Assembly (NCBI GenBank): GCA_032622095.1
Contig: CP136061.1
Coordinates: 171,745,107 to 171,809,106, forward strand
Direction of reading: 5' to 3'
DNA length: 64,000 bases
DNA from: Siphonodentalium dalli
Taxonomy: Eukaryota; Mollusca; Scaphopoda; Gadilida; Siphonodentaliidae
In this document: positions 34,126-46,378 of the stretch, piece by piece
Numbering within the stretch: the stretch's first letter is position 1
Layout: the number at the start of each line of letters is the position of its first letter
The notes under the pieces: model-generated
What the model saw: the letters and a program-made list of their open reading frames with translations, nothing else
Told to the model about the DNA's origin: nothing
Database searches by the model: none
Made by a program: the position numbers and the translations under genes

Positions 34126-36724
34126 TTAGTTTTGACAAGGTCCCTTATGTCCGATTTTGGGCTCTCGTGGGAAAATCATGAACAAATATAGAGACCATGC
34201 TCAAGAGCCAGTATATAGTCTCTACTTCAGAAAAAAATTGTTAGATCCCCTGGGGTCGCGACTGGGTGGTCTGATGACTTCGCAAAAATGGCTGCCATGT
34301 CATTTTCTTAAGTTCGCTGTTGTTGGATTTAATCATAAAAATATAATTGTGATATAAAATATATGACAATCCTTTAGTACAGTGTATGGTGTGATGCCAT
34401 GTTATATTTTTGTATAAAAAATTGTCCTCTCGATCAAAGATGGTGGCCAAAATGGCGACCAGAAGTGGGGGAAAATTTATGATTTTCCATACATGTCGCT
34501 GCATCATTTCAGATTGTATCGAACTGGTGACGATTAGGGAATATACTTCTCTTCAATCTTGATAACAAATCACATAGGCATGACTTTAAATGATTTCTTG
34601 GATCATAACCTTGATTTTCTTCTCCAAATGCGATGTTTTAAAGGAAGTGGTATGAATTTTCGGCAAAATATACTTTTTTATTTTCTAACTATTTACTTAA
34701 AGAAAATTAGAATTAATCGGTGATGGAAATGAGTAGGATCAGTATAAGGTATTTACATCTGACTGGATCAAGAAACTGTCAGCTTAATCCATGATGGCTT
34801 CCAAGATAATATGCAAATTTTACCCTCTTTCACCCAATTATGTTTCTGTCACATAGTAGGTGAATGTAGTAGACTAACTTGCTTCTTCCAAATAAATAAT
34901 CGCCATGTTATGACACATTCCAAATAGTTTTCTTACTGCATGACTCAAATTGCGAGTTCATATGTATTATTTTCCAAGTTTATGTGACAGTTATTTTCCA
35001 AATAAGCATCGCGACAATTTGCCAAACATATTTTGTTTATACGTCAAATAACATGTCCACCACTGGAGAATGATATCTCAGTGTTAGATAAATGAATCGA
35101 TGTACTCTGATTTAGATAATACAAAGTTAAAATATCTTACTGAATTCGAGATGGCTGCCAATGTGGCATAAATGTCGAAATTTGACATTAAAATACATTT
35201 ATTTCCGTAAGATATTCCATCGTGTAAGAATGACAGATATGCATTATTATCATACATGGGCTTTCGGTGAGAACATACCATTCACTATATAAATCCGAAA
35301 TATATGTTCAAGCACATTAAGTATATGGACTGGTGTCAAACTCGATTATGATATGATATAAATATTTAATAGAGACCAACATGGTATGTGGAGAGAATAG
35401 GAAAGTTGTCAACTTCAGCACGCTGTCAACTACCAGCGCTCAAATGATGCATGTGATCGCCATACATTCTTGCATATCGATAATGATTGAGTATATCTAC
35501 TCGTGTACTAAAAGGTATAGCGACTGACTCAATCAGATTACTGTATATAGCTAACAATGGCTGACTTTTGAAGACTTTTGAAAATGTAAACCAGGAGATC
35601 GCCCGGGGGGTTCAGATATTATAGCCATACTTTAATCTTGTCCATTTTGCCTTGGTACATTACATGTACACCGCTTGTATAGGCTTGGTTGATGAACAAG
35701 ATGGATGATAGTCTGTCTAGTCTTCTGACATAATATACATAAAATCGTAAAATGGATCCTTGTATGGGTACTCTTTGAGATTGGAATGGAAAATCGACAC
35801 AAAATGATCAGACACCAGCTTCTATTATTCTGGCAAACATATATGTGTAGGAAGAAATGTTGGTGGTTGCATCATGCTTAAACTACTGCTTGTCACCAGG
35901 TCATACCAAGTATCTGTACATTTCATGTTTGCATTAATATGATGACCAGTATGGGGTCTTGACAAATTTTAACTAGAACTCAAGCAATATATTGACTTGC
36001 TTCACAGCGGTATTACTACATGTATATATATAATTTGTTTGTCTCATATACACGTAGTGCTAATGTGTATCTGGACCATCACACTGTTGTTAGGTGGGGT
36101 GAATATAAAATGATTCTTGGAAATGACTCACATAAGCCTGCTCAGTTGATGTCGAATCCGGTCCACGATGAAACATATACGTATTGTTGTTGTATTATTC
36201 ATGGAATAAATACTGTTTAAACTAAAGTCTATCTGATCAAACTGGATTGCTCATCAAGTGAAAATGTATGGAGCTCTTCGTACAATAGCCTCGCCATGAC
36301 CGTTTAGATTTGTGCTGAAATTGATCTATATATGCCACTTGGTTAGGGTTAGATTACAATTATGCGTGCATGTAGCATGATATATACAATTTATGGGATA
36401 TAGCCAGACTGATCTGCTTACTCCTAGTCGAACAGAATTAGAACAGTTTGAGGCATTTAGGATATAGATGGATTGGCCTATATAATATGATCTGAAAGAT
36501 GCCATTATTATTATAGTGAACCATAGTGCTGGGCGGTATTTCGGTATACCGATTATAATCGGTAAGATTTTCAATACCGTTACCGTTACAGTCATTCTTT
36601 TCCATAATCGGTAGACCTTGAAGACAGTATTATCGCGGTTTAATACATGCCATACAGGCCCATTACCAAGTATATTGTGGTTTTCCTTTCTCAGGATACA
36701 AAGAAATTACTTCGTTTCTTTACA
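34126..36724. other. Non-coding, scattered dispersed words and a possible hAT end
   Basis: 34440, 35150 and similar places carry 'atggcgacc/gatggctgcc' words common to several repeats here. 36532-36620 begins 'agtgctgggcggtat' and continues with 'cggtataccg' and 'ataatcggta' words, resembling a hAT end with palindromic subterminal words, but no partner end was found. No gene is seen. Confidence 0.4.
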
Positions 36725-36845
36725 CCGTATTTCACGGGCTACAGGTCGTACCTTTGGTCGGATCATCATGAAATTTGTCATGGATGTTAAAAATGACATG
36801 GCTGCCAGTGGCCATCTTGGATTTTACTCTTTGCATAACTAGACG
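36725..36845 (+). repeat. Fragment of the family 1 module repeat
   Basis: Contains 'gggctacaggtcgtacc', 'atgaaatttgtcatgga' and 'gccatcttggattttac', matching modules at 9480-10440, with an internal deletion. Confidence 0.7.
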
Positions 36846-36849
36846 TTTC

Positions 36850-36950
36850 AAATTTCCACATTCCTAATGACTCCTTTGACTGTAACACATGAAATTATTC
36901 CCTTTCCAAGTTGAGCTACAGTGTCATTGACACTTTCATCTACAAACTGA
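36850..36950. repeat. Short dispersed repeat, copy 2
   Basis: Partner of 22245-22345. It lies directly after a fragment of the family 1 module repeat (36725-36845), so it may be the tail of a truncated element. Confidence 0.65.
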
Positions 36951-37995
36951 TTGCCATTTGGTATGGTAACCACTAATATTTCTCAATTAGTACTCCGGTT
37001 AGAGTATATAGACCGGCCCCCAGATGAGGGTAGTATCACACGAAAGGGTAGAAATTTTGACGCTATCTCCAATTATCCTTGCCCCATGGGGGTTCCAAAA
37101 CACTGAGGTATCCAGGGCGGAGCAGGTGGAAAATAATTTTGTTTGACCTTTTTAGTGTTTTTGACCTGCAAATTTCAGTATTATCAGGAAAACCAATAAA
37201 ACAAGACAAATGTCGAATAAATATACTTGAATATCAGATATTAATCTATCTGGGTTGCTTAACATTACTGATGTGCAATAAATGATATTCTCCAACAATT
37301 TTTGTGAAAAATTCACGAAAATGCCAAAAAAATGCATAAATTGCAGTGCTTTTTAAAAAAAAAATTCCAGAAGATTTTCTATAAAATTTTCATTTTTTGG
37401 TATAAAGCTCTCAGTGTTACATCAAAAATTTCAGCATAATATACCTGATTCACTGATATCAACAGGATAACCACTGATATCCAACAAGCCGAGATATTTT
37501 CAAAAACTTAACCCTCCCCCCAAAAACTGATTTTTTATCTGAAAATACCTGTCATGTCAGAATAGCCCGTTTTGGTTCCGTTTTTTTAACCAATTCAGAG
37601 TCTTATCATATATCATGGAATTATAATTTATCTGAGGAGGTTTATTTTATGGGAGAGTCTATTTTGTTTAAATATTTGATTTTATTTGGGTAAATTAGCT
37701 AAAATTTAATTATTTTTAAGTAAAATATTACTGAAATTCCCATGACTTCATCAGTTTTATGGATACAGCTGCAAAATATGCACCACAATAAGCATAAATT
37801 CATCCCCAGTACCAGACATGAAATTCTATAATCATGTACCAGACCAGAAATAAGAAATAAAGTTAAACTTAACCCTACCCCAAGATAGTGTTCTTAATGC
37901 TTTCAATTCTATGCTATATGCTACTCAACTCGAAACTGGTCACCAGACTAGTGGATATAATTCATACCATATATTGCAATAGTACTGCCCACGGA

Positions 37996-38580
37996 TTATA
38001 CAATCTCATCTTCACTGTCACTGTCAATTTGTTCAAATGTGATGGTATCAGTCAATAGAATTTCTATGCAACATCTTCAGGAAAGATTGGTTCAAACAAC
38101 TCAGGTTGCCTATATAGGCCGTCCATCCATGAAGTGCTACATCGGGAGTGGTTGATTTGGCAATGGTTGCAAGACACCACTGTTTTGGTATCATGTGGGC
38201 TCGTTTGAAGTGTAGAATTAAAGATTCCTTACATGGTGGAAGTGCAGAAAGATCAACTACCTTCTACTGATTTTCAAACTTCTGCTGGAACATTACCCAC
38301 CTAGCTTAATTCACTTTTCTCGAACGTTGACCATATATGTATAAGGCACATGTTAACTTCTCGATTGTATTAAGCTGTCACTGTCCAGAACCCAAATCAT
38401 TCCTAAATAAGCCATGAATTCCATATATTTTGATCATCTTTCCAGCAACTTCCAGAAGTGTTTTTTTCCTTTTCGGAAAACGATGAAAGGTAATTATAAG
38501 ATATTGCCCCAGAGTGCCCCGCAATCGCTTACAAGTTGTGTTTGATGTATAAAATTGGCTATTCTGCCTTCTATACATTG
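37996..38580 (-). pseudogene. PIN/FEN-like nuclease-family remnant, arm A
   Basis: Minus-strand segments in more than one frame give AGKMIK, a weak version of the cysteine and Leu-Pro-Pro domain seen in arm B, and an acidic C-terminus ending IDSDSEDEIV-stop at 37996. I recognise this as a widespread, uncharacterised invertebrate family, usually predicted as single-exon proteins with acidic motifs spaced like those of PIN/FEN nucleases. Several frameshifts and stops are present. Sequence upstream (38581-38790) is shared with 7535-7755. Function is unknown; the nuclease link is inference. Confidence 0.55.
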
Positions 38581-39169
38581 AACACTAACATGTCTGAAGC
38601 ACCTTGGTTAATTTTTACTTAATTTGTCACCACTGACATTACCCGAAATATTGGATGTTTCTCTCACAAACTTGACATAAATATCGAAAAAAAAAGGTAA
38701 AATGTAACTATCTTTGGTATGAAAGGTGTTTATTGTTTTGATCTACCTTAAATGTGTCACATTAATGTGTTTATAAACCAAATTACTCAAAATGGCTTCC
38801 AAAATGGCAACCATTTTTTACATATATCACGAACATTATTCTCTGCTGTTCCGAAAATGTAGCAAATTGTGTCCCACTTGGTTATTATACATGTTAGCTA
38901 ATCAACTGACAACTAAATGTTCTATTCTGGTTGTCCCATTTCCTTATGGGGCATAATAAATTAATTTTAAAGTTGCCTTATGGAATTTTGTCGAGAACCT
39001 CTTTTGGGATACTGGCTATATTTGTTTTTAATAAATGGGCAGAACTTTGAAACGGAATTGAAATGAATCATAATCTGTGGCTATTCTGGCCTATTAGGAT
39101 AAAAATTGATCAACTTGATACAGCATGCAGGTCAAGATGGCAACCAGATAGTTGTGGTCATAGGAAGAT
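38581..39169. other. Non-coding, left flank of the central minisatellite
   Basis: 38581-38790 matches 7535-7755 in reverse. The rest holds no recognised feature. Confidence 0.45.
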
Positions 39170-40410
39170 GTGAGTATGTATGTATACAGGGAGTTATTGT
39201 ATGGTCATGAATGATGTGAATGGGTATACATGTTTATCTATATGTTCTTGAATGGGGTGGCCATTGTGAGATGTATGGGTATACAAGGAGTGAGTGTATG
39301 GTCATGTGTGAGGTGAATAGGTGTACAGGGAGTGATTATATATAGTTATATGGTTATGTACAGGTGTACGCAGTGTGGCTGTATGGGCATTGGTGTGGTT
39401 TATGTTAATAACGAGAGTAGCTACATGGTCATATGTGGGTTTGTGTATCTATGGAGTGACTGTATGGTCATGGGTGGGGTGTACAGGTGTAACTTGTGTG
39501 GTTGTATTGTCACAGGTGGGTGTATATGTATACATGTGTTGTCTGTATGATCATGGGTGGGGTGAATGGATAAATAGATGGTCATGTGTAGATGTATATG
39601 TATATAACGATTGGCTATATGACTATTGATGTGGCAAACAGGTATAGAGTGAGTGACTGTATGAGGTGAATATATTTTCAGGGAGTGACTGTGTGGCCAA
39701 TGGTGAGGTGAACAGGTATATAGAGAGTGACGGTATGATTATGAATGTGGTGAATAGGTTGTGACTATATGGTCATGGGTCAGGTGTAGGAGTATACCTG
39801 CATTGCTGTATTGTCATGTGTAGGGTGTAAGGGTATACACAAGTATGGTTGTATGGTTATGGAGAGGTATGTGTATAAAGTGAGTGGCTATATCACCATT
39901 AGTGAGGTGCATATGTTTACCTGGAGTGATTCTATGGTCATGGTTGGGGAGTATTTGTATATCTTGCGTGGCTATTTTTAGGTATACAAGGATTGACTGT
40001 ATGATCATGAATGATCATCACCTGGTGTGCCTGAATGGTGACTCATGGATGTACGTGTATAAAGCGAGTGGCTAAATGGCCTTTGACGAGATGCATATTT
40101 ATACCTGGAGTGACTCTATGGTCATTTAATAAGGGGTATATATGTCTATCTTGAATAGCTATTTGGCCATAGGTGTGTCGAATAGGTATATGGGGATTGA
40201 CCGTATAGCCAACGGTGAGATGAATAGGTATACAAGGATTGACTTATGATCATGAAGTTGTGTATAGGTATACATGGAGTGACTATATGGTCACGGGTCA
40301 GGTGTATGTGCATAGATTGAGTGACTAACTTGTCATTGGTGTGGTGTTTATGTGTATATATGGAGTGACTGTATGTTAGTGGGTTGTTTGTACTTGTGTA
40401 ACCTGAGTGG
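39170..40410. repeat. Degenerate minisatellite, ~45-60 bp units
   Basis: More than 20 diverged units around the consensus words 'tggagtgactgtatggtcat', 'gggtgaggtgaat' and 'aggtatacag'. G/T-rich on the plus strand. The open frames across it are artefacts of the repeat. Confidence 0.75.
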
Positions 40411-40469
40411 CTATCGCTTTCCACAATAACTCTAGGACATATTAATCAATAGAGAGGTAATGTCAGAGA

Positions 40470-41091
40470 GTTCTCCATCTTGATGGCATTTATGCACAAT
40501 GGAGGAAACGTTAAACCCCCTGACAATAGTCGATCAAATTTGATTCAAGTCGGTGATATCGAGATGTCAAATATACAGAAGAATGCAAGTATTGGGTTCC
40601 ATTCCTTCACGGGTAATGATTACCTTCCAAAAAGGAACTTTTCTGGAAGTTGCTGGAAATACGATTAAAATATATGGAAGTCATGGCTTATTCAGGAATT
40701 AATTGGGTTTTGGACAGTGACACGATTGCTACACTCGAGGAGTTAGCATGTGCCTTATATGATCAACGTTCGATAAAAATGAATCAAGCTAGGTGGATAA
40801 TGTTCCAGCAGAAGTTCGAGAATCAACAGAAGGTGTAGTCTTGATATTTCTGATATGTGAGGAATCTTTAATTCTATAGTCAAAACGAGCCAACATGATA
40901 GCAAAACTGTGGAGTCTTGCAACCGTTGCCAAATCAACCACTCTTGATGTAGCATTTCATGGATGGATGGCCGATAGGCAACCTGAGTTGTTTGAACCAT
41001 TCTTCCCTGAAGATGTTGCACATGAATCCTATTGACTGATACCATCACATTTGATGAAATTGACAGCGACAGTGAAGATGAGATTGCATAG
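40470..41091 (+). pseudogene. PIN/FEN-like nuclease-family remnant, arm B
   Basis: Plus-strand fragments read, in order: LIQVGDIEMSNIQ, GFHSFTGNDYLP (the family's HAFTGxD motif, about 40590-40625), a KYMEVMAYSGINWVLDSD segment, LEELACALYDQRS and RWIMFQQKFENQ. After frameshifts come LPPCKESLILHFKRAHMIAKLW, GWMADRQPELFEPFFPEDVAHE and an acidic tail ending IDSDSEDEIA-stop at 41091. This matches the C-terminal half of the same family as arm A; the N-terminal acidic motifs are missing. Most frames are broken, so it is not functional. Confidence 0.6.
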
Positions 41092-42379
41092 GCAGTACTA
41101 TTTCAATATATGGTATGAATTATATCAACTAGTCTGAATGACCTTTCAAGTTCAGTAGCATAAAGCATAAAATTTAAAGCATTAAGAACACTATATCTTG
41201 GGGTTGGGTTAAGTTTTACTTTATTTCTTAATTCTGGTCTGGTACATGATTATAGAATTTCATGTCTGGTATTGGGGATGAATTTATGCTTATTGTGGTG
41301 CATGGTGTGCAGCTGTATCCATAAAACTGACAAAGTCATGGGAATTTTTCAGAAATTGTTTACTTAAAAATAATCAAAATTTTAACTAATTTACCCAAAA
41401 GAAATCAAATATTTAAACAAAATAGACTCTCCCATAACTAAACCTCCTCAGATACATTCTAATTCCATGATATATGACAAGACCCTGAATTGGTTAACAA
41501 AACGGAACCAAAACGGGCTATTCTGACTTGACAGGTATTTTCAGATAGAAAATCAGTTTTAGGGGAGGGTTAAGTTTTTGAAAATATCTCGGCTTGTTGG
41601 ATATCAGTGGTTGTGATGTTGATATCAGTGAATCAGGTATATAATGCTGAAAATTTTGATTCACCACTGAGAGCTTTATACCAAAAAATGAAAATTTTAT
41701 AGAAAATCTTCTGGAAAACTTTTTTGAAAAAGCACTGCAATTTATGCATTTTTTTGGCATTTTCGTGAATTTTTCACAAAAATTGTTGGAGAATATCATT
41801 TAGTGCACATCAGTTATGTTAAGTAACCCAGATAGAATAAATATCTGATATTCAAGTATATTTTATTCGACATTTGTCTTGTTTTATTGTTTTTCCTGAT
41901 TATACTGAAATATGTAGGTCAAAAACACTAAAAAGGTAAAAATAATATATTTTCCACCTGCTCCGCCCTGGATACCTCAGTGTTTTGGAACCCACATGGG
42001 GCAAGGATAATTGGAGATAGCGTAAAAATTTCTACCCTTTCGTGTGATACTACCCTCATCTGGGGGCCGGTCTAATAACACATGTAATGAGGGCCCACGT
42101 GTAGGTAAATAGCCAGTCGCTCGATTTGTGCGCCAAAATTGATTTTATGGTCTTATTTTGTTCCTCAAATGTCAGTGAATCCAAATAAAATGGTCTACAA
42201 TTTTTTCGTCCAACGGTTGCCATGGGAACGGGCCTTTGTCTGTCATAGAGAGCGTTGTGTGGTTATGTATATATATTTCGCGATATGTGCAGTTTGCATG
42301 GCTTTATCTTTCCAAAAATGGATAAATATGACGAAGTATGATGTTGGAATCGCTACAACAGTCGCATGTGATATAAAAC

Positions 42380-43165
42380 GGAGCTGTGCTGGTGCAGCAT
42401 TAAGCAGTACCTTATCCCATTCATGATGGAGCTGTGCTGGTACAGCATTAAACAGTACCTTACCCCATTCAAGATGGAGTTGTGCTGGTGCAGCATTAAA
42501 CAGTACATTATCCATTTCATGACGGGAGCTTTGCTGATGCAGCATTAAACAGAACCTTATCCCTTTCATGACGGGAGCTGTGCTGGTGCAGCATTAAACA
42601 GTACCTTATCCCTTACATGACGGAGCTGTGCTGGTACAGCATTAAACCATGCCTTATCCCTTTCTTGACGGGAGCTTTGCTGGTGCAGCATTAAAAAGTA
42701 CCTTATCCCATTCATGACGGAGCTGTGCTGGTGCAGCATTAAACAGTACCTTATCCCATTTATGATGGAGCTGTTCTGGTGCAGCATTAAACAGTGCCTT
42801 ATCCCATTCAAGACGGAGCTGTGCTGGTGCAGCATTAGACAGTACCTTATCCCATTCAAGGTGGAGCTGTACTGGTGCAGCATTAAACAGGGCATTATCC
42901 ATTTCATGACGGGAGCTGTGCTGGTGCAGCATTAAACAGTGCCTTATCCCTTTCATGACGGGAGCTTTGCTGGCTCAGCATTAAAGAGTACCTTTATAAT
43001 ATCCCATTCATGACGGAGCTGTGTAGGTGCAGCATTAAACAGCACCTTATCCCATTCATGACGGAAGCTGTCCTGGTGCAGAATTAAACAGTACATTATC
43101 CCATTCATGACAGAGTTGTGCTGGTGCAGCATTAAACAGTGCCTTATCCCTTTCATGACGGGAGC
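42380..43165. repeat. 48-bp satellite, about 16 units
   Basis: The unit is 'gagctgtgctggtgcagcat' plus 'taaacagtaccttatcccat' and 'tcatgacg' (48 bp). Because 48 is a multiple of three, frames stay open on both strands and give 16-residue peptide repeats (for example CLMLHQHSSVLNGIRH on minus). The array abuts the pseudogene at 43170 with no gap. Confidence 0.9.
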
Positions 43166-43169
43166 TTAT

Positions 43170-44860
43170 CCCTCATCGAAGATCGCGAACGGAATTATGG
43201 AAAGCTGTGATGGGAACCCATTCTCCGGTGAACAGGAATTAAGAAACATCATGTCATCATTGGTTATACCAGAACCTGCTAAAACTGAGATTCTATCGCG
43301 TGACAAAAAGGGTGACGAAAAATATCAAACGTTCTTGAAAGACAAACTTCTATCTGGTTTGAAAGAAAATTCGATCTGGGATCGCTTTCCAAAACTGAAA
43401 CTCAAAACATTCATTACATGCAGCAAGAGAACTAATTGTGCCATGGGAAACAAATAGTTGGTTTGCGAGAGGAGCGGTAATTGCTCGCGAGATTTCTGGT
43501 CATTCAACAATCTCGTCCAACAATGTCAGAAAGTTTGCCGAAGCTATTTATTGGTAGGTATGAATTCTCGGTTGTTCCACGCTCCTTGTTCTCACCAGAT
43601 GGTTATGTTCTCATTACAAACGACAAAAATGCCATTTTGAACATCCTCGAGAAAGAAACATCTAATATTCAACTTAATTCAAGATAATCCCACGAATGGA
43701 CAACTTGCATGCATCATAGACGGAATGGTGGTCGTTCAGCAGCTCAAGAAAAATCCTTCTACTTCAACATTTGCTGATCTTGCTTCGATCTTCATCAAAG
43801 TTATTCGAAATAAAATAGCTCCTTACTCTGAGGTGAGGGTGATCTCCGACAGGTACATCAGCAACTCTCTGAAAGAGCGCACAATGCATAACAGATCATT
43901 GGCTGCGGGATCAGATCCCATAAAATACAAAATAACTGACTCGACAAACATGAAAACTATGTCTATGAAGTCATTGTTGTCTCGCATCGATACAAAGGCC
44001 CAACTCACCGAATACTTCACGGACAAACTTCTTCTGGCATTCAAGGATTGGTCCCAACGACTTGTTGTGGTAGCTGGCACTTTGGTGCGTGGGAACATGG
44101 CAGCCCAAATCAAGCCTGGATTGGAGGTGCACAGCCACGAAGAAGCGGACACATTAAATCCATTACATGTGCTGGATATAGGGGATAGTCACTGAATGCC
44201 TGATCAGTATTAATGCTATCCACCAATCCTTATAGGGGCTCACAAATGTAAGTGTTTGCTTGGTCTTCACGCGATCTCTGGAGCTGACTGGGGAGGCAAG
44301 TTTTGTAGCATAACGAAGAGAAGGTGGATGAATTCGTTCATGGGCATCGATGAACCCGATGATTCTGACATTATTGAAGGACTTAAGAATATTGGTACTT
44401 CTGCAGAAGTTGAGGACGGAACACGATCTGCCATTGAGAGTTTTGTTTGCCGCGTATATGAACCAAAGACAAAACAGAAATCTGTCAAAGACTTCAGATT
44501 GGAACTTTTCAGGTTCAAAAACCTCGAAGGCGAGAAGTTGCCACCAACACCGGGTACTCTTCAACTCCATATCTATCGGGCGAATTTCATATGCATGGTT
44601 TGGAGAGCATATGAGAAACCTCATCCGGAACTTCCATCACATTTGGATCACGACTGGGAGTCTAAGGATGGCAACAGTTTCGCGTCGGCGACACGGTCAA
44701 CTGAACTTCCTGCTCCAAAGAGTGTCTTGGAACTTGTTAAATGTGGCTGTAAAGGTCAATGTTCTCAAGTTCATCACTGTGTTTGTCTGCGCAACTCACT
44801 TCCGTGCAGTGCTCTGTGCAAATGTCACGACTGTCGCAACATGCCTAATATGAATTCCAA
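43170..44860 (+). pseudogene. PIN/FEN-like nuclease-family gene with CXC-type cysteine tail
   Basis: Collinear fragments: ELRNIMSSLVIPEP to FPKLKLKTF (43210-43412), ARFLVIQQS to SLFSPDGYVLITNDKNAIL (43483-43660, shifted frame), then VVQQLKKNPSTSTFADL, VISDRYISNSLKERT and HSHEEADT (44130-44153). Next come stops at 44193 and 44211, then KCKCLLGLHAISGADW (44241-44291), LPPTPGTLQLHIYRANFICMVW (44538-44603) and a cysteine-rich CGCKGQC...CVCLRNSLPCSALCKC tail (44742-44825) like Tesmin/CXC domains. EEADT and GADW sit where this family has acidic motifs resembling PIN/FEN active sites; that function is inference. At least two frameshifts and two stops make it a pseudogene. Its 3' end is joined to an antisense retrotransposon. 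Confidence 0.7.
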
Positions 44861-44865
44861 GTCGC

Positions 44866-45915
44866 TGAAGTCTATCTATCTGGTATTTAGGTAACCCAGC
44901 TAGAAGCGAATTACAGTAGTCGATTCTAGACAGAACTGTGCATGTTGCAAGCTTCTTCATGGCAGCTTCCGAGAGATAGGGTCGAAGACGACTAAGACGT
45001 CTAATCTCAATACACAGCGACCTACACACCTGATTCAACCGTGCTTGCATCAACAATGATTTGTTAATAACAACACCAAGATTTTTTGCACAATCTGCAG
45101 GATGAATACAGGTTCCATCAATATTGATGACAGGTATTGAGAAATCTTTGCAATTAACCGGTGGACAAAATAGCACTTCGGTTTTGGCATCGTTAAGTTG
45201 TAGTTTGTTGGCCAACATCCACGTTTTGACCGCACACACACACTGCTCCACGCGCGTTGCCAAAGTGGAGATGTGTACCGGTTGAACGGAGCTGTAAATC
45301 TGAGTATCGTCAGCGTACATGTGTACGTTCAGTTGGTGTTTCCTGACGATTTCTCCCACTGGCATTGTGTACAAAGTATATAAGATGGGGCCTAATACAG
45401 ACCTTTGCGGAACTCCATAAGAAACACTTTTGGTGTCAGAAACTAGGTCTCCAATGCGCACCATCTGGATGCAGTTCGATAGATAGGACTTAAACCATGA
45501 AAGTGCAGTTCCAGCGATGCCGAAAGATTCCGATAGCCGTTGGATGATGATTGAATGATCAAGCGTATCGAAAGCCGCCGATAGATCTAGCAGTGTAACT
45601 ATAGACGCCAGACGGTCATCTCGGGCATTAACGAGGTCCGATGTTATCCACAGAAGAGCCGTTTCTGTACTGTGGCTGGGGCGGTAGGCGGACTGGAATT
45701 TCTCAAACAGGTTGTTACTCACGAGGTGTTCCTGGAGTTGTTTGAGAACTAACTTTTCTAAGATCTTAGAAAGAAAAGGCAGGCCAGAAACAGGACGATA
45801 GTTCTTAAGATCGTTCCGATTAAGTCCTTTCTTTTTTATCAACGGTGTAATAACTGCTTTTTTGAAGCGATGAGCGAATGCGAGTAATTTTATCGCTGAA
45901 AAATGCCCCTTGCTT
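44866..45915 (-). pseudogene. Non-LTR reverse transcriptase fragment (CR1/L2-like)
   Basis: A minus-strand frame with KAVITPLIKK, NYRPVSGLPFLSKILEKLV, LLDLSAAFDTLDH (111-123), GVPQRSVLGPILYTLY (170-185), HMYADDTQIY (201-210) and LPKYQIDRLQRL: a Jockey-superfamily RT. GVPQR replaces the usual GVPQG. The 3' end is cut inside the coding region at about 44866, where the frame runs on into antisense of the PIN/FEN-like pseudogene. At the 5' side a FFSDKITRIRSSL block, normally well upstream of RT, is fused almost directly to AVITPL, so ~150 codons are missing. Confidence 0.8.
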
Positions 45916-46378
45916 CTTTTCATCCAGATCTTTTATAGTCTGCCATGCTTTTAACTCCTCCACCCATCGATTGTAAGGTTTCTTTGTAGTAAAGGCAGTA
46001 GGTACCTTATAGTTCACTGATGACGCCATTATTTATTGTCACTCAACACTGAAGCTAATACGCTAACACTTTAGTCAGTCACTCGCTTTTGTAACTTCTG
46101 CTAGAACTCTCTCATTTTACACTAATATCTTCGCCAATTGTCGCTATCACTGAATTACGCTCGCCGTTTTGTTGCACAGTTTATGTTCATTTCGTTCACT
46201 ATCACTGCTCGACAGCATTTCCTTGAAGCACACAGTCTTCAACCAAGTCCAGAGGGAGATCTTGTATCACTGCTACCATGTAGAGTTGGTCCCATTGACG
46301 TATATATATAAGACTCCAGCTACCTGTGGAGTAGACATAATAATAACATATAATACATATATAACATAATATCTGGTA
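45912..46378 (-). mobile_element. Ty1/copia-like LTR and gag start, truncated
   Basis: An ATG at 46029 opens MASSVNYKVPTAF, then KKPYNRWVEELKAWQTIKDL, typical of marine-invertebrate copia-type gag proteins. It breaks off after about 40 residues at KKQG, fused in frame to the non-LTR fragment. Upstream (46268-46278) TGGTAGCAGTG is a plausible initiator-Met tRNA primer site following '...ctctaca' at the LTR end (46279). A TATA-like run lies at about 46302-46311. The rest of the LTR ends at about 46378 in an L1 fragment. Confidence 0.65.

Larger units (their letters stand above)
37009..42074. mobile_element. Inverted composite, 5,066 bp, arms of ~1.5 kb
   Basis: Reading inward, 37009 and 42074 start with the same sequence (TAGACCGGCCCCCAGATGAG) and stay homologous, about 93-95% by eye near the ends, through to about 38580 on the left and 40590 on the right. 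Both arms carry the 3' part of the same gene, oriented towards the outer ends. The centre is a minisatellite (39170-40410) plus unique DNA. Both outer ends border TA. The whole may have moved as one unit, or two copies may have inserted head to head. Confidence 0.7.

Noticed and set aside
36532-36620. Fourth small hAT element
   Set aside because: One plausible end is visible but no partner end or target duplication was found.
39170-40410. Frames of 60-92 codons rich in H, T and Y
   Set aside because: Minisatellite artefacts.
42243-42956. Several 100-codon frames on the minus strand
   Set aside because: Artefacts of the 48-bp satellite.
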